Source of the DNA: Paraescarpia echinospica
Taxonomy: Eukaryota > Annelida > Polychaeta > Sabellida > Siboglinidae
Length of the DNA: 64,000 nucleotides
Direction of reading: 5' to 3'
Assembly (NCBI GenBank): GCA_020002185.1
Contig: CM034543.1
Location: forward strand, 604,180-668,179
The notes under the pieces were generated by a model, which was given only the letters and a program-made list of their open reading frames with translations, did not search any database and had not been told where the DNA came from. Within the stretch, counting starts at the first letter, position 1; each line of letters starts with the position of its first letter. The position numbers and the translations under genes are program-made. Of the stretch, positions 12,501 to 24,500 are shown one piece after another.

Positions 12501-15500
12501 GCTACAATAACCTTACATCGTACACTGTGGCGCCACATCCTATGGCAGCAGATTGATTGTTACCAACCGAGCGCCCCAAGGCCGCCACACCCCGTCTAGC
12601 TACAATAACCTTTACATCATACACTGTGGCCACATCCTATGGCAGAAATGATTGGTTACCGTGATGAAGTGATGGAAGGCCAACCTTATATCATCATACA
12701 CTGTGGCGCCACATCCTATGGCAGCAGATTGATTGTTACTTCTCAACTGATGCCCTAAGGCTGCCACACCCTGTCTAGCTACAATAACCTTACATCATAC
12801 ACTGTGGCGCCACATCCTATGGCAGCAGATTGATTGTTACTTCTCAACTGATGCCCTAAGGCTGCCACACCCTGTCTAGCTACAATAACCTTACATCATA
12901 CACTGTGGTGCCACATCCTATGGCAGCAGACTGATTGTTACTTCTCAACTGATGCCCTAAGGCTGCCACACCCTGTCTAGCTACAATAACCTTACATCAT
13001 ACACTGTGGCGCCACATCCTATGTTAGCAAGTTGATTGTTACTTCTCAACTGATGCCCTAAGGCTGCCACACCCTGTCTAGCTACAATAACCTTACATCA
13101 TACACTGTGGCGCCACTTCCTATGGCAGCAGATTGGTTGTTACTTCTCAACTGATGCCCTAAGGCTGCCACACCCTGTCTAGCTACAATAACCTTACATC
13201 ATACACTGTGGCACCACATCCTATGGCAGCAAGTTGATTGTTACTTCTCAACTGATGCCCTGTTCCTGCCACACCCTGTCTAGCTATAATAACCTTACAC
13301 CATACACTGTGGTGCTACATCCTACGGCAGCAAGTTGATTGTTACTTCTCAACTGATGCCCTAAGGCTGCCACACCCTGTCTAGCTACAATAACCTTACA
13401 TCATACACTGTGGCGCCACATCCTATGGCAGCAAGTTGACTGTTACTTGTCAACTGATGCCCTAAGGCTGCCACACCCTGTCTAGCTACAATAACCTTAC
13501 ATCATACACTGTGGCACCACATCCTATGGCAGCAAGTTGATTGTTACTTCTCAACTGATGCCCTGTTCCTGCCACACCCTGTCTAGCTACAATAACCTTA
13601 CATCATACACTGTGGCGCCAGATCCTATGGCAGCAAGTTGATTGTTACTTCTCAACTGATGCCCTAAGGCTGCCACACCCTGTCTAGCTACAATAACCTT
13701 ACATCATACACTGTGGCACCACATCCTATGGCAGCAAGTTGACTGTTACTTCTCAACTGATGCCCTAAGGCTGCCACACCCTGTCTAGCTACAATAACCT
13801 TATATCATACACTGTGGCACCACATCCTATGGCAGCAAGTTGACTGTTACTTCTCAACTGATGCCCTAAGGCTGCCACACCCTGTCTAGCCACAATAACC
13901 TTACATCATACACTGTGGCACCACATCCTATGGCAGCAAGTTGACTGTTACTTCTCAACTGATGCCCTAAGGCTGCCACACCCTGTCTAGCTACAATAAC
14001 CTTACATCATACACTGTGGCACCACATCCTATGGCAGCAAGTTGACTGTTACTTCTCAACTGATGCCCTAAGGCTGCCACACCCTGTCTAGCTATAATAA
14101 CCTTACATCATACACTGTGGCGCCACATCCTATGGCAGCAGATTGATTGTTACTTCTCAACTGATGCCCTAAGGCTGCCACACCCTGTCTAGCTACAATA
14201 ACCTTACATCATACACTGTGGCACCACATCCTATAGCAGCATGTTGATTGTTACTTGTCAACTGATGCCCTAAGGCTGCCACACCCTGTCTAGCTATAAT
14301 AACCTTACATCATACACTGTGGCACCACATCCTATGGCAGCAAGTTGATTGTTACTTGTCAACTGATGCCCTAAGGCTGCCACACCCTGTCTAGCTATAA
14401 TAACCTTACATCATACACTGTGGCACCACATCCTATGGCAGCAAGTTGATTGTTACTTGTCAACTGATGCCCTAAGGCTGCCACACCCTGTCTAGCTATA
14501 ATAACCTTACATCATACACTGTGGCGCCACATCCTATGGCAGCAAGTTGATTGTTACTTCTCAACTGATGCCCTAAGGCTGCCACACCCTGTCTAGCTAC
14601 AATAACCTTACATCATCCACTGTGGCACCACATCCTATGGCAGCAAGGATTTGATTGTTTACTTCTCAAGCGATGCCCTGTTCCTGCGCCACCCTGTCTG
14701 GCTACAATAACCACATGCTTTACACTGTGAGCCAGATCCTGTGGCGGCAAGAGTTGACTGTTACTTCTCAACTGATGCCCTAAGGCTGCCACACCCTGTC
14801 TAGCTACAATAACCTTACATCATACACTGTGGCGCCACATCCTATGGCAGCAGATTGATTGTTACTTCTCAACTGATGCCCTAAGGCTGCCACACCCTGT
14901 CTAGCTATAATAACCTTACATCATACACTGTGGCGCCACATCCTATGGCAGCAAGTTGATTGTTACTTCTCAACTGATGCCCTAAGGCTGCCACACCCTG
15001 TCTAGCTACAATAACCTTACATCATACACTGTGGCACCACATCCTATGGCAGCAAGTTGATTGTTACTTCTCAACCGATGCCCTGTTCCTGCCACACCCT
15101 GTCTAGCTACAATAACCTTACATCATACACTGTGGCGCCAGATCCTATGGCAGCAAGTTGATTGTTACTTCTCAACTGATGCCCTAAGGCTACCACACCC
15201 TGTCTAGCTACAATAACCTTACATCATACACTGTGGCACCACATCCTATGGCAGCAAGTTGACTGTTACTTCTCAACTGATGCCCTAAGGCTGCCACACC
15301 CTGTCTAGCTACAATAACCTTACATCATACACTGTGGCGCCACATCCTATGGTAGCAAGTTGATTGTTACTTCTCAACTGATGCCCTGTTCCTGCCACAC
15401 CCTGTCTAGCTACAATAACCTTACATCATACACTGTGGCACCACATCCTATGGCAGCAAGTTGACTGTTACTTCTCAACTGAAGCCCTAAGGCTGCCACA

Positions 15501-18500
15501 CCCTGTCTAGCTACAATAACCTTACATCATACACTGTGGAACCACATCCTATGGCAGCAGATTTATTGTTACTTCTCAACTGATGCCCTAAGGCTGCCAC
15601 ACCCTGTCTAGCTACAATAACCTTACATCATACACTGTGGCGCCACATCCTATGGCAGCAGATTGATTGTTACTTCTCAACTGATGCCCTAAGGCTGCCA
15701 CACCCTGTCTAGCATAACCTTACATCATACACTGTGGCACCACATCCTATGGCAGCAAGTTGATTGTTACTTCTCAACTGATGCCCTAAGGCTGCCACAC
15801 CCTGTCTAGCTACAATAACCTTACATCATACACTGTGGCACCACATCCTATAGCAGCATGTTGATTGTTACTTGTCAACTGATGCCCTAAGGCTGCCACA
15901 CCCTGTCTAGCTATAATAACCTTACATCATACACTGTGGTGCTACATCCTACGGCAGCAAGTTGATTGTTACTTCTCAACTGATGCCCTAAGGCTGCCAC
16001 ACCCTGTCTAGCTACAATAACCTTACATCATACACTGTGGCGCCACATCATATGGCAGCAAGTTGATTGTTACTTCTCAACTAATGCCCTAAGGCTGCCA
16101 CACCCTGTCTAGCTACAATAACCTTACATCATACACTGTGGCGCCAGATCCTATGGCAGCAAGTTGATTGTTACTTCTCAACTGGTGCCCTAAGGCTGCC
16201 ACACCCTGTCTAGCTACAATAACCTTACATCATACACTGTGGCGCCACATCCTATGGCAGCAAGTTGACTGTTACTTCTCAACTGATGCCCTAAGGCTGC
16301 CACACCCTGTCTAGCTACAATAACCTTACATCATACACTGTGGCGCCAGATCCTATGGCACCAAGTTGATTGTTACTTCTCAACTGATGCCCTAAGGCTG
16401 CCACACCCTGTCTAGCTACAATAACCTTACATCATACACTGTGGCGCCACATCCTATGGCAGCAAGTTGATTGTTACTTCTCAACTGATGCCCTAAGGCT
16501 GCCACACCCTGTCTAGCTACAATAACCTTACATCATACACTGTGGCACCACATCCTATGGCAGCAAGTTGATTGTTACTTCTCAACCGATGCCCTGTTCC
16601 TGCCACACCCTGTCTAGCTACAATAACCTTACATCATACACTGTGGCGCCAGATCCTATGGCAGCAAGTTGATTGTTACTTCTCAACTGATGCCCTAAGG
16701 CTGCCACACCCTGTCTAGCTACAATAACCTTACATCATACACTGTGGCGCCACATCCTATGGCAGCAGATTGATTGTTACTTCTCAACTGATGCCCTAAG
16801 GCTGCCACACCCTGTCTAGCTACAATAACCTTACATCATACACTGTGGCACCACATCCTATGGCAGCAAGTTGACTGTTACTTCTCAACTTATTCCCTAA
16901 GGCTGCCACACCCTGTCTAGCTACAATAACCTTACATCATACACTGTGGCACCACATCCTATGGCAGCAAGTTGACTGTTACTTCTCAACTGATGCCCTG
17001 TTCCTGCCACACCCTGTCTAGCTACAATAACCTTACATCATACACTGTGGCGCCAGATCCTATGGCAGCAAGTTGATTGTTACTTCTCAACTGATGCCCT
17101 AAGGCTGCCACACCCTGTCTAGGTACAATAACCTTATATCATACACTGTGGCGCCACATCCTATGGCAGCAAGTTGATTGTTACTTCTCAACTGATGCCC
17201 TAAGGCTGCCACACCCTGTCTAGCTACAATAACCTTACATCGTACACTGTGGCACCACATCCTATGGCAGCAGATTGATTGTTACTTCTCAACTGATGCC
17301 CTAAGGCTGCCACACCCTGTCTAGCTACAATAACCTTACATCATACACTGTGGCGCCACATCCTATGGTAGCAAGTTGATTGTTACTTCTCAACTGATGC
17401 CCTGTTCCTGCCACACCCTGTCTAGGTACAATAACCTTACATCATACACTGTGGCGCCAGATCCTATGGCAGCAAGTTGATTGTTACTTCTCAACTGATG
17501 CCCTAAGGCTGCCACACCCTGTCTAGCTACAATAACCTTACATCATACACTGTGGCACCACATCCTATGGCAGCAAGTTGACTGTTACTTCTCAACTGAT
17601 GCCCTAAGGCTGCCACACCCTGTCTAGCTACAATAACCTTACATCATACACTGTGGCACCACATCCTATGGCAGCAAGTTGACTGTTACTTCTCAACTGA
17701 TGCCCTAAGGCTGCCACACCCTGTCTAGCCACAATAACCTTACATCATACACTGTGGCACCACATCCTATGGCAGCAAGTTGACTGTTACTTCTCAACTG
17801 ATGCCCTAAGGCTGCCACACCCTGTCTAGCTACAATAACCTTACATCATACACTGTGGCACCACATCCTATGGCAGCAAGTTGACTGTTACTTCTCAACT
17901 GATGCCGTAAGGCTGCCACACCCTGTCTAGCTACAATAACCTTACATCATACACTGTGGCGCCACATCCTATGGCAGCAAGTTGATTGTTACTTCTCAAC
18001 TGATGCCCTAAGGCTGCCACACCCTGTCTAGCTACAATAACCTTACATCATACACTGTGGCGCCACATCCTATGGCAGCAAGTTGATTGTTACTTCTCAA
18101 CTGATGCCCTAAGGCTGCCACACCCTGTCTAGCTACAATAACCTTACATCATACACTGTGGCACCACATCCTATGGCAGCAAGTTGATTGTTACTTCTCA
18201 ACTGATGCCCTAAGGCTGCCACACCCTGTCTAGCTACAATAACCTTACATCATACACTGTGGCGCCACATCCTATGGCAGCAAGTTGATTGTTACTTCTC
18301 AACTGATGCCCTAAGGCTGCCACACCCTGTCTAGCTATAATAACCTTACATCATACACTGTGGCGCCACATCCTATGGCAGCAAGTTGATTGTTACTTCT
18401 CAACTGATGCCCTAAGGCTGCCACACCCTGTCTAGCTACAATAACCTTACATCATACACTGTGGCACCACATCCTATGGCAGCAAGTTGATTGTTACTTC

Positions 18501-21500
18501 TCAACTGATGCCCTAAGGCTGCCACACCCTGTCTAGCTACAATAACCTTACATCATACACTGTGGCGCCACATCCTATGGCAGCAAGTTGATTGTTACTT
18601 CTCAACTGATGCCCTAAGGCTGCCACACCCTGTCTAGCTACAATAACCTTACATCATACACTGTGGCGCCACATCCTATGGCAGCAGATTGATTGTTACT
18701 TCTCAACTGATGCCCTAAGGCTGCCACACCCTGTCTAGCTACAATAACCTTACATCATACACTGTGGCGCCACATCCTATGGCAGCAGATTGATTGTTAC
18801 TTCTCAACTGATGCCCTAAGGCTGCCACACCCTGTCTAGCATAACCTTACATCATACACTGTGGCACCACATCCTATGGCAGCAAGTTGATTGTTACTTC
18901 TCAACTGATGCCCTAAGGCTGCCACACCCTGTCTAGCTACAATAACCTTACATCATACACTGTGGCGCCACATCCTATGGCAGCAAGTTGATTGTTACTT
19001 CTCAACTGATGCCCTGTTCCTGCCACACCCTGTCTAGCTATAATAACCTTACATCATCTTCACAATTTAAAGTATTGCAGACATCTGAACAACAATGTCG
19101 AGGATAGCAAACACAGCAAACACAGAGTATTACTGAACACTGCAAATGTTGACATATCGATTGCCGGGAAGTAAGTTAGGACGTCACCAGTTTCATGCCT
19201 GTGGACATCTTGTATGAAAGCGTCAGTTTCAGGTAACACATAAAGGATGATATCAAATACATTTCCCAGCTAGCAAATCGTTTGCATAAATTTAATAAAT
19301 TAGCATTAGTTTACAAAAAGCAGTTTCCTAAGTACTAAAGAAAGATCACAATATACAGAGTATACCTTCATTCTGAATGTTGTTTTCCAGTGTACCAGAT
19401 CAGAAGATGTATCTTCAAATGTGACTTACCTCGATGTTATCGATAACCTTCAGGAAGGTGAAGGCCACAATGAAGATGAAAGCCACGATGAAGGTGAATG
19501 CCATGAGGAAGGTGATGGCCATGAGGAAGGTGATGGCCATGTGGAAGGTGACGGCCATGTGGAAGGTGAAAGCCACAAAGAACGTGAATGTCAGTGTGAC
19601 TTACCTCCATGTTGTTGATGACCTTGAGGAAGGTGATGGCCATGTGGAAGGTGAAAGCCACAAAGAAGGTGAATGACAATGTGAATTACCTCCATGTTGT
19701 TGATGACCTTGAGGAAGGTGATGGCCATGTGGAAGGTGAAAGCCACAAAGAAGGTGAATGACAATGTGAATTACCTCCATGTTGTTGATGACCTTGAGGA
19801 AGGTGATGGCCATGTGGAAGGTGAAAGCCACAAAGAAGGTGAATGACAATGTGAATTACCTCCATGTTGTTGATGACCTTGAGGAAGGTGAAGGCCATTC
19901 CACCGCCAATGATCATCTCATTGACTTTGTCGAGGAGACTCTCAATCAGCAGAATCTTATCAGCCACCTTTGCCCTGCCAACAATCAGGTGCAAGTCAAC
20001 AGTCAGGTCCTTCCAGTAGTTGCTTCCAATGTACACTGGTGAGTACAACTTATGCATCTAATGCTTTATGCCATTTTAATAATAACCACAACAAATTCTT
20101 CTGTAAGATATCTATGTGTTAAATCTCCTAAATTCCGTCAAATTTGTATAAACAAACTGTTAGAAAAGTTGTTTTGAGTTAATTAATTACGAAAATAGAT
20201 AAACAAAATCCAAATGTCGTAAAAGACACCTACACCAAAAACCGTGAATTCTATCTGCATTGTGTAAATCACTCTATGGCCAGAACGTGTCACGTGAGTC
20301 AGTATGAGATCAAGCACTGTATTAAAATAAGCCAAGAGCATCAGAACACGAGCATTTCAGTGACACGATTTTGGCATGGCACTAAATTTCCAGTCGTGAG
20401 TATAAACTTAAGATATAGAAGAACGAAATGAATCATACATAATGGCCTCATGTAGTTGCAACATTACTGAAGCTGTCATTTTACACACAAATGTGACAAT
20501 GTAAAATACACTGAATTACATTTGTATCAACAATTAGGATTCTGAATGTCACATCAAGTTCAAATCTTGCAGGGATAAAAAGTTACTTACCCCCCGAGGA
20601 TCGCCAAAAACGGCCGCTCCGGTTTATCGAGGGCCTTAGCGAAGTACTCAAGTTCTTTCTTGAGCAGGAAGCCAGATGCCTTCTGTGGCAGCTGACAGCC
20701 CACCATCGAACTGTGCACAATGAACAATATCATCATCATTCTCCACAAATGTTACTAACATAACAGTTTAATAACATAACAGTTTGAAATACGACATACA
20801 TTACAATATGTCATGCAAAATATTAAAATAACATTAAAAGGCCATGTAGCTACACAAATCTCAAATCAGTAGCCACTTTATAGAGATGTCACCATCAATA
20901 TCAAGAAGATGTTCAGACATGCATCAAAACTAGATCGCTGTACAGCTGCCATGTTTACAACGCTCCATCCTATGACACCATCAATCGAAACAGTTTTGAA
21001 ATGATTTAAAATTGCAAATTTTGTACACAGGTGATGTAGAAATATTGTCAACAACATACTATATTTCAACAACTTATAAGCTGATTATTTTCGGAAAAAA
21101 ACATCTTACTTTATCGTCTTACCTCTGTGCCCGATGAGCTTCTATCATCTTACATGTGTGCCCGGTGAGATTCTATCATCTTACCTGTGTGCCCGGTGAG
21201 CCGTGCCAAATGCGTCATTCACATAGACGTCACCCAGCTTTGACAGCGACTCGCGAAATACCTTCACTGCTGCTTCATCAGCCTTCACCTGCAGCAGACA
21301 ATGTAGCTCTCTATCAGTCACTGGTGTCAGACAATGTAGCTCTCTATCAGTCATTGGTGTCAGACAACGTAGCTCTCTATCAGTCACTGGTGTCAGACAA
21401 TGTGTCTCTCTGTCAGTCACTGGTGTCAGACAATGTAGCTCTCTATCAGTCACTGGTGGCAGACAATGTAGCTCTCTGTCAGTCACTGGTGTCAGACAAT

Positions 21501-24500
21501 GTAGCTCTCTATCAGTCACTGGTGTCAGACAATGTAGCTCTCTGTCAGTCACTGGTGTCAGACAATGTAGCTCTCTGTCAGTCACTGGTGTCAGACAATG
21601 TAGCTCTCTGTCAGTCACTGGTGTCAGACAATGTAGCTCTCTGTCAGTCACTGGTGTCAGACAGATTCTCAAATTCAAATCATTCTCTTCTTCCACCACA
21701 CATCAGGACTATTAATTGTGGTTAGAGGTCGAGCTGTGGCTGAACCCTTGAATCCACATGTATGGCTGTGCCAATGCTACAATTAGGACATACATGTCAT
21801 CTTGTCATCTAGACATCAATCTATTTGAATCAGTCGTACCTAATCAGTGAACTTGTTGCATTTGTTGACTCCTATGGAAAATGCATTCCTTAATTTCCAG
21901 TAGCAAGTTCATCAACATTTCCTTGTCAAACATGTATGTGTGTTTATAGACTAACTTCAGCCTTGCCAGCTACAAACTCTAGTTACTAGTGTGGCACAAC
22001 CAAGATAATACTAGACGGCAAATACCTTGTTCCCATCGGCGCCCACACCCTTTCCCTCTTCCTCAATGTGGAAACGCAGATTTTCAAGCAGAATGACAGT
22101 GCCGGGATTGGGCTTAGCACATGCGGCCTCCACCTCTGCCCCCACACAGTCCTTGAGGAAGGTGATGGGTCTACAATACACAGGTAGACAGTAAAAGAAG
22201 CAAAAGCAGTGTTTCCCCTGGTATATAACAAGCGAGGCGGGCCGCCTCGCAGCTATTTCATACGCCCATTTTTTTCGTTCTTTCACGGTATATTCAGCAT
22301 CGGCGAGCGGCGCGTAATGACACCACAAAGTCACTTATATTCCTGCAAAATCGCAGATTTGTAGCAACATCGTTTAGCCGTCATTGGACAACGTGAAAAA
22401 TATCACTTGTCAGTTGTCCAATCACTGAATATTCCTGCGGGATCCCCGGTGTCTCCAATGGTGACACCTTGCGGAGTTTCGACATACTAGAAATCTAGAC
22501 ATTCATGTAAAATGGCGCCCAAACGGTAACTTGCGTTTTGGTTTATGACGGTGGTGGGAGTGAAAACCGTGCAGGCTGATGGCACTACGTCACTTGTCGA
22601 CACTTGTGTCGAATCCGGACTCTTTTGAAGCCCATATAAAAACCGTACATCCTAATCCTATTCATTAGTCGGCATTTGTATCGAATCCGGACCCTGTTGA
22701 AGTTCAAATAGCGACCCGATTTGCGCTAGTCTGTGCCGCTGCGGCCGTGCGTTACCACACAGCGCGCGTGAAAAGATATATATATAGCAGCGTATGTTGA
22801 TACAAACCGGGGCGCTATTTACGCCTCAAAAGGACGTAAGGCGCAATATTCTTAAAGGTAAATATGCCTAGGATAATGCTGAATGATAGAACTACAGTGT
22901 ATCTCACTGAGGTATCAAAGTTAAGCAAAACTCAAGCGGCAAAATCAATGCCCACAAGTCTATTCAACTAATATTCTATGCGGTTTTGTTTTAGCAAAAT
23001 AAGGAATGTGATTCATAAGATATCTTTGTGCTAAATATATAATACATATTCCGACAAAGTTGTGCAAACAAACTTTTGGGAAAGTTGATTTGAGTGAAAT
23101 ACTTACGAATATAAACCAACAAAGTTCACATCTCATAAAAAAATGCCTACTACCCAAAACCGTGTATACTAACGGGTTATCAATAACTTGGGTTAGACAA
23201 TGATATGTTTGCACAGCAATTGGATGTACTAAACAACTTATACTGTTTTATAAAAAGGACACAATTTGAGAAACATTCTTGCGATTAATAGAAACATACT
23301 TTTGTGGCATTCCATAAATGACTGTTTAATTAATTGTATAACATTCTAGCAAACAAATAAAATATAATCTTTTGAACATAAACCACCAATTTACCATAAT
23401 ATAAAATAATTTAAAGGTGATGATGAAAGAGTCTTCAGATGATACCATTGGATGCTTCCCAGAGAAGTCGAGATGGTGTTCGACTGAACAGGTCTGCCAG
23501 GGAGTAAAGTGTAAAGCGCTTTGAGCAGTCCTGCGCTATATAAGAACTCATTGTTTACTTTTTTATTGACTCTGTCAGTGAGGTAACAAGGCCTAGGGTT
23601 AGTGCAATAAAACATAACCATAACCAAGTACCAGTGGTCAAGTGGAAACCACACCTCTACTGAGTAGCAGTGGTAAAATGGAAACCACACCTCAACACGA
23701 TGAAACAATCATGATTACTGACTTTTATCAATCATGATTACTACATTTACAAGTAGTGTCTTGTTATTTTATATCTTCCCCTCTATATTCAAGAGTAAAG
23801 GTTAAAACATGCCCCCGGGCCCCCCTAGCAACGCTTCGCGTTTGCGGCGCTCACGTACTCCACCCCTACCACCTTGCCCATCATTTCACCCAGGGGAAAC
23901 ACTACAAAAGGTAAAGGTAGGTTCTTATATAGCGCAGTGTCCAGTCCTTAGGACTGCTCAAAGCCCTTTACACTTTATTCCCTGGCAGACCTGTTCAATC
24001 GAACACCATCTCGACTTCTCTGGAAAGCATTCAGCCACACTACAATTAATGCACGAAGAATATACATACACAAATATTCACCATTGTCTTTAGCCAGGTA
24101 CTCATTCATACAGCTGAGTGTACTGGAACAACATAGAGTGAACAAATTTGCCCAAGGTTCGACACCACAGCACCTGGTTTCTCTTGGGCAAGAGTCCAAT
24201 GCTCTAGCCACAGCACTCCACATGTAGACAGGTAGACAGTGTCACAGGTAGACAGTGACACAGGTAGACAGTGACACAGGTAGACAGTGTCACAGGTAGA
24301 CAGTGTCACAGGTAGACAGTGACACAGGTAGACAGTGTCACAGGTAGAGAGTGACACAGGTAGTGACCAGGCCTGGGGTAATAGTAATATGTAATAGTAA
24401 CGATTACAAATAGTGAAGTAACAGTAATATGTTGAGCAAAAAAATCAATGCAATAGTAATTGACATATTACTTTTATATTACAAATGAACATTTCAACTG

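Noticed and set aside
6872..19056. CRISPR-like array
   Set aside because: Repeats are contiguous 101-bp units without unique spacers, in an animal intron.
19437..19679. His/Pro-rich minus-strand frames resembling a metal-binding peptide
   Set aside because: Out-of-frame reading of exon 7 edge copies and the 18-bp sub-array.
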